A DNA stretch of 64,000 nt. Origin: Pseudomonas uvaldensis (GTDB lineage Bacteria > Pseudomonadota > Gammaproteobacteria > Pseudomonadales > Pseudomonadaceae). The stretch covers positions 434,001 through 498,000 of the forward strand of contig NZ_JAIWKS010000004.1 in the NCBI RefSeq assembly GCF_021271205.1. Reading direction: 5' to 3'. Position numbers and translations under genes: made by a program. Under the pieces are notes generated by a model. It searched no databases. It was given only the letters and a program-made list of their open reading frames with translations, and was not told where the DNA came from. This document shows, piece by piece, positions 34,229 through 44,100 of the stretch (positions within the stretch are counted from its first letter, which is position 1; every line of letters begins with the position of its first letter).

Positions 34229-37200
34229 AGGGCCGTGGCTCGGTCTCGGCATGGTGCATCGATCATCCTGTCGCCACGGTACTGTTGACGTTTGCCCTGG
34301 TGCTACTGGGGTGCATCGCCTTTCCTCGCCTGCCCGTCGCGCCGTTGCCGGAGGCGGAATTCCCGACGATCCAGGTCAATGCCCAGTTGCCTGGCGCCAG
34401 CCCCGAAACCATGGCGTCCTCGGTGGCGACGCCGCTGGAAGTCCAATTCAGCGCCATCCCCGGCATCACCCAGATGACATCCAGCAGTGCCCTGGGCTCG
34501 ACCAACCTGACTCTGCAATTCAGCCTCGACAAGAGCATCGACACCGCCGCCCAGGAAGTGCAGGCGGCCATCAACACCGCCGCCGGCAAACTGCCCAATG
34601 ACATGCCGAACCTGCCCACCTGGCGCAAGGTCAACCCGGCCGACAGTCCCGTGCTCATCCTCAGCATCAGCTCCAGCCTGATGCCCGGCACGGAACTGAG
34701 CGACTATGTCGAAACGCTGCTCGCCCGGCAGATCAGCCAGATCGACGGCGTGGGCCAGATCTACATCACCGGCCAGCAGCGTCCCGCGATCCGGGTCCAG
34801 GCTTGGGCCGATCGTCTCGCCGCCATCGGCCTGACCCTGGCCGATATCCGCGTGACACTCCAGCAGGCCAGCCTCAACCTCGCCAAGGGCGCGCTTTACG
34901 GCGAGTCCAGCATTTCCACCCTGTCCACCAACGACCAGCTGTTCCAGCCAGAGGAATACGGTGATCTGATCGTCTCTTACAAGAACGGCGCACCGGTTCA
35001 CCTCAGGGACATCGCCAATGTCGTCAACGGTTCGGAAAACGCCTACGTCCAGGCCTGGTCCGACCAGGAGCCCGGCGTCAACCTGGTGATCTTCCGGCAG
35101 CCGGGAGCGAACATCGTCGAGACCGTCGACCGTATCCAGGCAGCCCTGCCCACCCTGGAAGCCATGCTGCCCGCCGCCGTCCAGGTCAAGGTGATGATCG
35201 ACCGGACCCAGACTATCCGCGCCTCGCTGCACGAAGTGGAAATCACCCTGCTGATCGCAGTGTTGCTGGTGGTGGCGGTGATGGCGCTGTTCCTGCGCCA
35301 GCTTTCGGCGACTCTGATCGTCTCGGCGGTACTGGGGGTGTCGCTGACCGCCAGTTTCGCCCTGATGTACATCATGGGCTTCAGCCTGAACAACCTGACC
35401 CTGGTGGCGATCGTCATCTCGGTAGGGTTCGTGGTGGACGATGCGATCGTGGTGGTGGAGAACATCCACCGGCACCTGGAAGCCGGCGACGGCATGCGCG
35501 AGGCGGCAATCAAGGGCGCCGGGGAAATTGGCTTCACGGTGGTTTCCATCAGCTTCTCGCTGGTGGCCGCATTCATACCACTGTTGTTCATGGGTGGCGT
35601 GGTCGGGCGCCTGTTCAAGGAGTTCGCCCTCACCGCCACCTCGACCATCCTGATATCGGTGGTGGTGTCACTCACACTGGCGCCCACCCTGGCCGCTCTG
35701 TTCATGCGTGCCCCGGTGCACCAGGCACACCGCCAGCCGGGATTAGGCGAACGGCTGCTGGGCTGGTACGAACGGGGCCTGCGCCGGGCATTGGCCCACC
35801 AGTCCCTGATGATCGGTGTATTCGGCCTGACCCTGGCGCTGGCCGTGGTGGGTTACATCTTCATCCCCAAGGGCTTCTTCCCCGTGCAGGACACCGGCCT
35901 GGTGCTGGGCACCAGCGAAGCGGCGGCCGATGTGTCCTTTCCCGACATGGTGGACAAGCACAAGGCCCTGGCCGAAATCGTCGCCGCCGACCCTGCAGTG
36001 CAGACCTTTTCTCATTCCGTAGGCGTTTCAGGCAACAACCAGACCATCGCCAACGGCCGCTTCTGGATCGCCCTCAAGCCCCGGGGCGAGCGCGATGTGT
36101 CAGCCAGTGGTTTCATCGACCGGATTCGCCCTCAATTGCAGAAGATCCCTGGCGTGGTGCTCTACCTCAGGGCCGGGCAAGACATCAACCTCAGCTCAGG
36201 CCCCAGCCGCGCCCAGTACCAATACGTGCTCAAGAGCAACGATGGGCCGACGCTCACTGCCTGGACACAGAAGCTCACCGAAAAACTGCGCGCCAACCCG
36301 GCATTGCGCGACATCTCCAACGATCTGCAACTGGGCGGCAGCATCACTCATATCGACATCGACCGTAGCGCGGCGGCGCGCTTCGGCCTGACCGCCAGCG
36401 ATGTCGACCAGGCCCTGTACGACGCGTTCGGCCAGAGGCAGATCAACGAGTTCCAGACAGAGACCAACCAATACAACGTCATCCTGGAACTGGACACCCG
36501 GCAACGGGGCAAGGCCGAGAGCCTGGCGTACTTCTACCTGCGTTCGCCGCTGAGCGGAGAAATGGTGCCGCTCTCGGCGCTGGCGCGCTTCGATGCGCCC
36601 ACCAACGGTCCGCTGTCCATTGCCCATGACGGCATGTTCCCGGCGGCCAACCTCTCGTTCAACCTGGCGCCCGGCGTGGCATTGGGGGACGCGGTGCGCA
36701 TCCTCGAACAGACCAAGAACGAGATCGGCATGCCCGCCGCCATCACCGGCAGCTTCCAGGGCGCGGCACAGGCCTTCCAGAGCTCGCTGGCGAGCCAGCC
36801 GTGGCTGATCCTCGCTGCACTGGTGGCGGTGTATATCATTCTGGGCGTGCTCTACGAGAGCTTCGTGCATCCGCTGACCATCATCTCCACCCTGCCCTCG
36901 GCTGGCCTTGGTGCACTGATCATGCTCTGGCTGCTGGGCCAGGATTTTTCCATCATGGCCTTGATCGGACTGGTGCTGCTGATCGGGATCGTCAAGAAGA
37001 ACGGTATCCTGATGATCGACTTCGCCCTCGATGCCCAGCGCAACGGCGGGCTTGCGCCCCAGGAGGCGATTTTCCAGGCGTGCCTGACCCGGTTCCGCCC
37101 GATCATCATGACCACCCTGGCCGCCCTGCTGGGTGCCCTGCCGTTGATGCTCGGCTATGGCGCCGGAGCCGAGTTACGCCAGCCCCTGGGCATCGCGGTG

Positions 37201-37338
37201 GTCGGCGGCCTGCTGGTGAGCCAGGCGCTGACGCTGTTCACGACACCGGTCATATACTTGTGGCTCGAGCGACTGTTCCATCGGCGCCCCCTTCCACCTG
37301 AGCCCGCGTCGACAGCGGCGCTGACGACCACAGACTGA
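34225..37338 (+). CDS. RND-type multidrug efflux pump permease (AcrB/MdtB-like)
   Basis: A 1037-residue inner-membrane proton antiporter with the RND layout: 12 helices and two large periplasmic loops (about residues 40-330 and 560-870). Motifs include FPRLPVAPLPEAEFPTIQV at the first loop and GFVVDDAIVVVENIHRHLEA near residue 400, with the proton-relay Asp pair. FIPKGFFPVQDTG near 550 and VKKNGILMIDFALDAQ near 930 are also present. Sequence style is closer to MdtB/MdtC and Mux pumps than to metal pumps. No outer-membrane channel gene is adjacent, so it must borrow one. Substrates are unknown. Confidence 0.94.
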   Translation: MKGRGSVSAWCIDHPVATVLLTFALVLLGCIAFPRLPVAPLPEAEFPTIQVNAQLPGASPETMASSVATPLEVQFSAIPGITQMTSSSALGSTNLTLQFSLDKSIDTAAQEVQAAINTAAGKLPNDMPNLPTWRKVNPADSPVLILSISSSLMPGTELSDYVETLLARQISQIDGVGQIYITGQQRPAIRVQAWADRLAAIGLTLADIRVTLQQASLNLAKGALYGESSISTLSTNDQLFQPEEYGDLIVSYKNGAPVHLRDIANVVNGSENAYVQAWSDQEPGVNLVIFRQPGANIVETVDRIQAALPTLEAMLPAAVQVKVMIDRTQTIRASLHEVEITLLIAVLLVVAVMALFLRQLSATLIVSAVLGVSLTASFALMYIMGFSLNNLTLVAIVISVGFVVDDAIVVVENIHRHLEAGDGMREAAIKGAGEIGFTVVSISFSLVAAFIPLLFMGGVVGRLFKEFALTATSTILISVVVSLTLAPTLAALFMRAPVHQAHRQPGLGERLLGWYERGLRRALAHQSLMIGVFGLTLALAVVGYIFIPKGFFPVQDTGLVLGTSEAAADVSFPDMVDKHKALAEIVAADPAVQTFSHSVGVSGNNQTIANGRFWIALKPRGERDVSASGFIDRIRPQLQKIPGVVLYLRAGQDINLSSGPSRAQYQYVLKSNDGPTLTAWTQKLTEKLRANPALRDISNDLQLGGSITHIDIDRSAAARFGLTASDVDQALYDAFGQRQINEFQTETNQYNVILELDTRQRGKAESLAYFYLRSPLSGEMVPLSALARFDAPTNGPLSIAHDGMFPAANLSFNLAPGVALGDAVRILEQTKNEIGMPAAITGSFQGAAQAFQSSLASQPWLILAALVAVYIILGVLYESFVHPLTIISTLPSAGLGALIMLWLLGQDFSIMALIGLVLLIGIVKKNGILMIDFALDAQRNGGLAPQEAIFQACLTRFRPIIMTTLAALLGALPLMLGYGAGAELRQPLGIAVVGGLLVSQALTLFTTPVIYLWLERLFHRRPLPPEPASTAALTTTD

Positions 37339-37347
37339 GGCGGGGCC

Positions 37348-38022
37348 ATGCGCGTTCTGATCATCGAAGACGAAGAGAAAACCGCCGATTACCTGCATCG
37401 CGGCCTGACGGAACAGGGTTACACCGTGGACGTGGCGCCTGACGGCGTCGAGGGCCTGCACCTGGCCCTGGAAAGCGAATACGCCGTGATCGTGCTCGAC
37501 GTGATGCTGCCAGGCCTGGACGGGTTCGGCGTGCTGCGAGCCCTGCGAGCCCGCAAGCAGACGCCGGTGATCATGCTCACCGCGCGCGAACGGGTCGAGG
37601 ATCGCATCAAGGGATTGCGCGACGGCGCCGACGATTACCTGGGCAAGCCGTTCTCCTTCCTCGAACTGGTGGCGCGCCTGCAAGCGCTGACCCGCCGCAG
37701 CGGCGGCCATGAACCGGTGCAGGTGAGCATCGCCGACCTGTGGATCGACCTGATCAGTCGCAAGGCCACCCGCGCAGGTCAGCGCCTGGACCTGACCGCC
37801 AAGGAGTTTTCCCTGCTCAGCGTATTGGCCCGCCGCCAGGGAGAAATCCTTTCGAAAACCGCCATTGCGGAGATGGTCTGGGACATTAATTTCGACAGCG
37901 ACGCCAACGTGGTGGAAGTGGCGATCAAACGCTTGCGCGCCAAGCTCGACGGGCCGTTCGAACAGAAATTGCTGCACACCATTCGCGGGATGGGTTATGT
38001 CCTGGAAAATCGCGGTGAGTAA
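37348..38022 (+). CDS. OmpR/PhoB-family response regulator
   Basis: A 224-residue regulator. The receiver domain (1-115) has the acidic pocket IIEDEEK, phospho-acceptor Asp51 in IVLDVMLPGLDG, Thr in MLTARER and Lys in LGKPFSF. The C-terminal winged-helix DNA-binding domain (about 125-224) ends in VVEVAIKRLRAKLD and HTIRGMGYVLE. The subfamily resembles the CusR/CopR/IrlR group, though the associated pump is not of the metal type. GAGGCGGGGCC is the ribosome site, 9 bp after the pump gene; it probably controls this operon. Confidence 0.94.
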   Translation: MRVLIIEDEEKTADYLHRGLTEQGYTVDVAPDGVEGLHLALESEYAVIVLDVMLPGLDGFGVLRALRARKQTPVIMLTARERVEDRIKGLRDGADDYLGKPFSFLELVARLQALTRRSGGHEPVQVSIADLWIDLISRKATRAGQRLDLTAKEFSLLSVLARRQGEILSKTAIAEMVWDINFDSDANVVEVAIKRLRAKLDGPFEQKLLHTIRGMGYVLENRGE

Positions 38023-39376
38023 CAGCATCGCGCTGCGGCTCAGTGGCCTGTTCACGCTGGTGGCGGCCCTGGTGTTCCTGCTGATCGGCGGCGCGTTGTA
38101 TCAACAGGTCGAAACAGGCCTGGGCCTGTTGCCCGAAGCCGAGCTCGATGCCCGCTACAGCGTACTCGAATCCACCATCGGCCGTTACGGTACACCCGAG
38201 CACTGGGTGAAGATCAATAACAAGTTGCGATTGCTGGCGGAAGAAGACAAGCGCATTCACTTCTGGATCACCAGCGGCGATCCCCGCTTCGAATATGGCA
38301 ATCCCGATCCACAGATACGGGCCGTTACTAACGGACCACCGGGCAAGCACGACCTGCAGTTGCCCGACCGGCACTCTCCGATGAAGGTGCTGGTGAGCCA
38401 GTTCCCGGCCAAGGACCAGCGACCGCCACTACGCTTCATGATCGGCATCGACACCGAGACGTTCTACCAGACCCAGCACCGTTTGCTGGTGGCACTGGTG
38501 AGCCTGGCGATTGTCGGCGTGTTGCTGGCCTCGGCGCTGGGTTATTGGGTGGCGCGGATCGGACTCAAGCCGCTGATCAAGCTGTCCGAGGAGGCCCGGC
38601 GCCTGGCCCCTCCACGCCTCTCCGGGCGCTTGCAGCTGTCGCCGCTGCCGCCGGAGCTCAACCAGTTCGTCAGTTCTTTCAACGCCACCCTCGACCGGGT
38701 CGAACAGGCTTATTCGCGACTGGAATCATTCAACGCCGACGTCGCCCATGAACTGCGCTCGCCCCTGACCAACCTGATCGGCCAGACCCAGGTGGCGCTG
38801 ACCCGTGGGCGTTCGGCCGAGCATTACTTTGAAGTGTTGCAATCGAACCTCGAGGAGCTGGAGCGCCTGCGCTCGATCATCAATGACATGTTGTTCCTGG
38901 CCTGCGCCGACCAGGGCAGCAAGGCCACCAAGCTGACCAACGCGTCCCTGGCCGACGAAGTGGCCACTACCCTCGATTACCTGGACTTCATTCTCGAAGA
39001 CGCCCAGGTCCAGGTCCGGGTCAGCGGCGATGCCCAGGCCAATATCGAAATTGCCCACCTGCGCCGGGCGCTGATCAACCTGTTGAGCAATGCCGTGCGG
39101 CACACTGCCCCGGGAGAGGTGATCGATGTGCGCATCGAAGCCCTCGGCGAGCAGATCACCCTCGCCGTCACCAACCCTGGCGAACCGATTGCCGGTGAAC
39201 ATCTGCCGCGCCTGTTCGAACGTTTCTATCGGGTCGACGCCTCCCGCAGCAACAGCGGCGCGAACCATGGGTTGGGGTTGGCCATCGTCAAGGCGATCGC
39301 GTTGATGCATGGCGGGGACGTGTTCGTGCGCAGCGACCGGGGCGCCAATACGTTCGGGATTCGCCTGCCGGCCTGA
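38015..39376 (+). CDS. Sensor histidine kinase (CusS/IrlS-like)
   Basis: A kinase of about 453 residues that pairs with the response regulator upstream. Two helices (about residues 6-28 and 150-172) bracket a periplasmic sensor domain of ~120 residues. Next come a HAMP domain (ARIGLKPLIKLSEEARRL), a HisKA H-box FNADVAHELRSPLTNL, an N-box LRRALINLLSNAVRHT, a G1 box, and GLGLAIVKAIALMHGG. The GTG at 38015 overlaps the regulator by 8 bp and has GGAAAA upstream; an ATG at 37997 is an alternative. The periplasmic ligand is unknown. Confidence 0.92.
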   Translation: MSNSIALRLSGLFTLVAALVFLLIGGALYQQVETGLGLLPEAELDARYSVLESTIGRYGTPEHWVKINNKLRLLAEEDKRIHFWITSGDPRFEYGNPDPQIRAVTNGPPGKHDLQLPDRHSPMKVLVSQFPAKDQRPPLRFMIGIDTETFYQTQHRLLVALVSLAIVGVLLASALGYWVARIGLKPLIKLSEEARRLAPPRLSGRLQLSPLPPELNQFVSSFNATLDRVEQAYSRLESFNADVAHELRSPLTNLIGQTQVALTRGRSAEHYFEVLQSNLEELERLRSIINDMLFLACADQGSKATKLTNASLADEVATTLDYLDFILEDAQVQVRVSGDAQANIEIAHLRRALINLLSNAVRHTAPGEVIDVRIEALGEQITLAVTNPGEPIAGEHLPRLFERFYRVDASRSNSGANHGLGLAIVKAIALMHGGDVFVRSDRGANTFGIRLPA

Positions 39377-39619
39377 CACTCTCCCAAAGGTCCCGGTTGC
39401 GTTCGAAGGTTGCCTTTTGCCCCATTGAATGCTGGGCGAAAGCCAACTCGATCAAAATCGCCGACCAGGCTCCGCCAATTCCCATGGGCTATTCCACGAA
39501 CACCGATTGCCCGCTTACACCGATCCAAGCACAATCAGCAGAAGGCCAGTATCTGGTTCATTGCCCGTGCAATCCATTGGGAAGGATCCCTGCCACATGA
39601 CCATGCAGACATTGGAACC

Positions 39620-41116
39620 ATGAGCGCAAGCAGTGCGACACCCGGCAACACCCCGCCATCGAGACGTTCAGAAAGGGTACTCGTACTGGCCAGCTCATTG
39701 GTCGTCATCGCCATCCTCAGCATCGTCACATTCCTGCTGATCCGCGAACACGCCAGCGCCCAACAGGCGGCCACGCGTGCAGCGACCAATATCGTGCAAC
39801 TGATCGATGCCGACGTGCTGCGTAACGTCGAGCTTTATGACCTGTCACTGCAAGGCTTGATCGCCACGGCAAAACGCGACGACCTGAAGGACGTTTCGCC
39901 AACGGTCCGCCACCTGGCTCTGTTCGACCGCGCCACCGCCGCGCCTTACAAGGGCGATATCCTGCTGCTCGACAAGCATGGCGATGTAATTGCCGATTCC
40001 GCCTCGGTCGAACCGCGTAAAGGCAACTACGCCGACCGGGAATATTTCCAATCCCATCTCCAGAACCCGAGCCTGGGCATGATGATCAGCCGCCCGTTCC
40101 GTTCCAGAAGTGCCGCCCACGATTGGCGCATCAGTTTCAGCTATCGGATGAATGACGAGCGAGGTGAGTTTATAGGCGTGGCCGAGGCCGCGATGCGCTT
40201 GAACTACTTCAGCCAACTATTCAAGAGCTTGAACATCGGCCATGGCGGTACGGTCAACCTGGTCAGTCGCGACGGCATCCTGCTGGCACAGGAGCCCGCC
40301 CTGGCCGAGGACATGATTGGCAAGGACTTCAGTAACCGGCCCAACTTCATGCGCATCCTGCGTGAAGGCAACGGAAGTTTCACCAGCGTATCCAGCATCG
40401 ATCAGACGCAACGCCTGTACACTTTCTCTCAGGTGGGCGACCTGCCATTGATCGTCGTGGTGGCGCTTTCCGCCCAGGAAGTATTCGCGTCATGGCAACG
40501 CACTGCACTGCTGGTCAGCGGCGCCACGGGCGCGCTGTGTATCGGCTTGCTCTGGCTGACCTGGCTGCTGCGCCGCGAATTGCGCCGCCGCCACCGTGCC
40601 GAGCGAGAATTGGCTCACTTGGCATCCGTTGACGCACTGACCGGCCTGGCAAACCGCCGTGCCCTGGATGAAACCCTGCGACAGGAATGGTTGCGGGCCC
40701 AGCGTTCGGGCCAACCGCTGTCGGTATTGATGGTCGATGCAGACCATTTCAAGGCATTCAACGACCGCTATGGCCACCCACGCGGTGACGCGGCCTTGCG
40801 AGCCTTGGCCGAGGTCATCAACCGACACGTCCGCCGCCCCGCCGACCTGGCGGCTCGCTACGGGGGTGAGGAGTTCTCGGTGGTTCTTCCTGAGACGACT
40901 ACCGCCGGTGCATTCGCCATGGCCCAACATATTCGCGAAGCGGTGGAGCAACTGCCAGCCACCATAGCCGGTGACACGCCGATGACTGTCAGCATTGGCA
41001 TCGCGACCTGGGCACAGGGGCCCTATGGCGAAGTCCAACAACTGCTGCACGCTGCGGACAAAGCGCTGTACCAGGCCAAGGCAAGTGGGCGTAATCGGGT
41101 GGTTTGTGCAATGTGA
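39620..41116 (+). CDS. Membrane diguanylate cyclase with periplasmic dCACHE-like sensor and GGDEF domain
   Basis: A 498-residue protein predicted to make c-di-GMP. Helix 1 (about residues 20-42, VLVLASSLVVIAILSIVTFLL) and helix 2 (about 290-312) bracket a periplasmic domain of ~250 residues. It resembles dCACHE/PDC sensors (KGDILLLDKHGDVIADS, then NYADREYFQ and TVNLVSRDGILLAQEP). The GGDEF domain begins at HLASVDALTGLANRRAL and has the intact A-site RYGGEEF. RPAD lies five residues before it, matching the RxxD product-inhibition I-site. It is therefore likely active and feedback-controlled. The start at 39620 has only a weak ribosome site. Confidence 0.9.
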   Translation: MSASSATPGNTPPSRRSERVLVLASSLVVIAILSIVTFLLIREHASAQQAATRAATNIVQLIDADVLRNVELYDLSLQGLIATAKRDDLKDVSPTVRHLALFDRATAAPYKGDILLLDKHGDVIADSASVEPRKGNYADREYFQSHLQNPSLGMMISRPFRSRSAAHDWRISFSYRMNDERGEFIGVAEAAMRLNYFSQLFKSLNIGHGGTVNLVSRDGILLAQEPALAEDMIGKDFSNRPNFMRILREGNGSFTSVSSIDQTQRLYTFSQVGDLPLIVVVALSAQEVFASWQRTALLVSGATGALCIGLLWLTWLLRRELRRRHRAERELAHLASVDALTGLANRRALDETLRQEWLRAQRSGQPLSVLMVDADHFKAFNDRYGHPRGDAALRALAEVINRHVRRPADLAARYGGEEFSVVLPETTTAGAFAMAQHIREAVEQLPATIAGDTPMTVSIGIATWAQGPYGEVQQLLHAADKALYQAKASGRNRVVCAM

Positions 41117-41130
41117 TGTTCCCCAGATCC

Positions 41131-41222
41131 CTGTGGGAGCAAAGCTTGCTCGCGATTGCAGTGTGTCAGCCAGTATCAATGCTACTGACCTGACGCCATC
41201 GCGAGCAGGCTCGCTCCCACAG
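41131..41222. repeat. REPIN, first of a tandem pair
   Basis: The left arm (41131-41156, CTGTGGGAGCAAAGCTTGCT onward to CGCGAT) and the inverted right arm (41198-41222) flank a 41-bp spacer. It starts 14 bp after the diguanylate cyclase stop codon. Confidence 0.9.
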
Positions 41223-41264
41223 GGGATCGCAGGTGGGTACAAGATTTGTGTTTACTGAAAATCT

Positions 41265-41357
41265 CTGTGGGAGCAAAGCTTGCTCGCGATTGCAGTGGGT
41301 CAGCCAATATCAATACTGCTGACCTGGCGCCATCGCGAGCAAGCTTTGCTCCTACAG
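41265..41357. repeat. REPIN, second of a tandem pair
   Basis: The left arm (41265-41290) is identical to that of the previous REPIN, the spacer is closely similar (GTCAGCCAATATCAATACTG) and the right arm is at 41332-41357. Start-to-start distance is 134 bp, so the pair may have arisen by tandem duplication. Confidence 0.9.
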
Positions 41358-41414
41358 GTGGTGTTCCCGAGTATTGCCGGGGAATAGGTCGGCTGTAAGG
41401 CCGCCTCGCTTTGG

Positions 41415-41444
41415 CTTTTGCTTTTGCTTTTGCTTTTGTTTTTG
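41415..41444. repeat. Hexanucleotide microsatellite (CTTTTG)n
   Basis: Four exact CTTTTG units (41415-41438) are followed by a TTTTTG unit (41439-41444). Strand slippage could vary the number. It is not inside a gene; on the minus strand it would read as Lys-Ala repeats in a short frame that lacks other support. Confidence 0.85.
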
Positions 41445-41450
41445 ATCTTG

Positions 41451-41715
41451 GGCGCCCCGTTAACCACAAGGGCCAAACGCAGGCATTGTGTAGTGGGCAT
41501 CCCGGCATGGATGCCGGGATAGCCGCGCTGGGCCATGGATGGCCCTTCGCGGCGGGCCCACGGAGCAATGCCGGAATGAGTGAACTGATTTGTAACCTAT
41601 GTGGGTGAGTCATACCCGAAGCCTTTTTTGCTTACTTTTTTTGGCGTTTGAAAAAAAGTGAGTCGCCGTAAGGGCGAAACCGCCAGCCGCTGTTACCTAA
41701 GAAACGGATATACAC
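41451..41715. repeat. Palindrome-rich intergenic element, probably a multi-copy repeat
   Basis: Two successive palindromes share the core CATGGATG: ATCCCGGCAT/ATGCCGGGAT (41499-41508 with 41511-41520) and GGGCCAT/ATGGCCC (41530-41536 with 41539-41545). A further hairpin ACTTTTTTT/AAAAAAAGT (41634-41642 with 41651-41659) is followed by GAGTCGCCGTAAGGGCGAAA. I recall very similar sequence recurring between genes in many Pseudomonas genomes; copy number in this genome cannot be seen here. Confidence 0.55.
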
Positions 41716-41729
41716 ACAAAAGCGGCCCA

Positions 41730-41758
41730 TAAAAAAAGGCCACCCGAAGGCAGCCTTT
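41730..41758 (-). terminator. UUCG-tetraloop terminator at the end of the dcw cluster
   Basis: Read on the minus strand, AAAGGCTGCC, TTCG and GGTGGCCTTT form a 10-bp stem (with two G-U wobbles) closed by a UUCG tetraloop, followed by T7 (41731-41737 on the plus strand as A7). It starts about 22 bp after the lpxC stop and would end the whole mraZ-to-lpxC transcript. Confidence 0.92.
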
Positions 41759-41780
41759 AAAAACTAGAGAGGTTTTTTGC

Positions 41781-42728
<948 letters not shown>

Positions 42729-42804
42729 TCAACAAAGGCTGGCGATGATAGCAGACCAGACCTTTGCTGAACACCAATCACCCGAATACCCCTGATACAT
42801 TTCA

Positions 42805-43998
42805 TCAATCGGCCTGACGACGTAGGAATGCCGGGATGTCCAGGTAATCCAGATCGTCTTGCGGATTCATCTTCGCGGCAGTCGCAGCACCGGCCTGAGC
42901 CTGGTTGCGCATGACGGTCGGACGGTCCAGGTCGCGGTAGTTGACCGCAGGCTGTTCCTGACGAACGGGAGCTTGTTGCTGAGGCTGCGAGGCCATGGCG
43001 GTTTGAACGGTGTTGTCGATCACCTTCATCGGCTTCTCGATCTTTGCGCCCAGTCCGGTGGCAACCACGGTCACGTGCAGCTCGTCGCGCATGTCCGGAT
43101 CGATCACGGTGCCGACCTTGACCATTGCGTGGTCGGAGGCAAACGCTTCGATGATGCTACCCACGTCGGAGTACTCGCCCAGGGACAGGTCCGGACCTGC
43201 GGTGATGTTCACCAGGATGCCGCGAGCACCTTGCAGGTTGACGTCTTCGAGCAACGGGTTGCGGATGGCCGCTTCGGTGGCTTCACGAGCACGGTTCGGA
43301 CCGCTGGCGCAGCCAGTACCCATCATCGCCATGCCCATTTCGGACATCACGGTGCGTACGTCGGCGAAGTCGACGTTGATCATGCCCGGACGCTTGATGA
43401 TGTCGGAGATACCGCGAACGGCACCGGCCAGTACGTCATCGGCCTTGGCGAAAGCCGACAGCAGGCTGGCGTCCTTACCGAGGATGGTCAGCAGCTTCTC
43501 GTTGGGGATGGTGATCAACGAGTCGACGCTGTCGCTCAGCGCGCGGATGCCTTCGTCGGCGATCTGCATGCGCTTGCGGCCTTCGAACGGGAACGGACGG
43601 GTCACCACCGCAACGGTGAGGATGCCCATTTCCTTGGCCACTTCGGCAATGATCGGCGCTGCACCGGTACCGGTACCGCCGCCCATGCCGGTGGTGATGA
43701 ACACCATGTTGGTGCCGGCCAGGACTTCAGCGATGCGCTCGCGGTCTTCCAGGGCAGCCTGACGGCCAACCTCGGGATTCGCGCCGGCACCCAGGCCCTT
43801 GGTCACGCCGGTACCCAGTTGAAGGATGGTCCGCGCGCCGATGTTCTTCAGCGCCTGAGCATCGGTGTTGGCGCAAATGAACTCGACGCCTTCGATGTTG
43901 CTCTTGACCATGTGGTTGACAGCGTTGCCGCCGCCACCGCCGACACCGATCACCTTGATAACCGGGCTAGCGGGGATGTTGTCTACGAGTTCGAACAT
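42805..43998 (-). CDS. ftsZ: Cell division GTPase FtsZ
   Basis: Tubulin homologue that forms the Z ring at midcell. The 397-residue protein shows the nucleotide-binding GVGGGGGNAVNHM (residues 18-30) and the tubulin signature GGGTGTG (107-113). A variable linker rich in Gln and Ala (about 320-375) precedes the conserved C-terminal peptide DYLDIPAFLRRQAD that binds FtsA and ZipA. AAGGAGAGGG is a very strong ribosome site, fitting its high expression. Gaps of ~100 bp on both sides leave room for dedicated ftsZ promoters, as known in other bacteria. Confidence 0.99.
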   Translation of the reverse strand: MFELVDNIPASPVIKVIGVGGGGGNAVNHMVKSNIEGVEFICANTDAQALKNIGARTILQLGTGVTKGLGAGANPEVGRQAALEDRERIAEVLAGTNMVFITTGMGGGTGTGAAPIIAEVAKEMGILTVAVVTRPFPFEGRKRMQIADEGIRALSDSVDSLITIPNEKLLTILGKDASLLSAFAKADDVLAGAVRGISDIIKRPGMINVDFADVRTVMSEMGMAMMGTGCASGPNRAREATEAAIRNPLLEDVNLQGARGILVNITAGPDLSLGEYSDVGSIIEAFASDHAMVKVGTVIDPDMRDELHVTVVATGLGAKIEKPMKVIDNTVQTAMASQPQQQAPVRQEQPAVNYRDLDRPTVMRNQAQAGAATAAKMNPQDDLDYLDIPAFLRRQAD

Positions 43999-44100
43999 TT
44001 TCCCTCTCCTTACATTCTCTAGTTTTTTTTCGCCTACTGCGTTTGTTGCCGCCTTCCTGCACCAGGCTTGAAACCCGGTGCCTGAAGCTTTGAACCTGTA

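Larger units (their letters stand above)
41117..41780. other. Gene-free repeat-rich junction between the diguanylate cyclase gene and lpxC
   Basis: This 664-bp gap separates two convergent genes and contains no credible gene. In order it holds two tandem REPINs, a hexanucleotide microsatellite, a palindrome-rich element (about 41451-41715) and the lpxC terminator. It looks like a landing zone for repeats at the end of two transcription units. Confidence 0.85.

Noticed and set aside
41415..41444. Microsatellite as a phase-variation switch of a gene
   Set aside because: It lies in no supported gene and not between promoter elements of one; both flanking genes converge on it.
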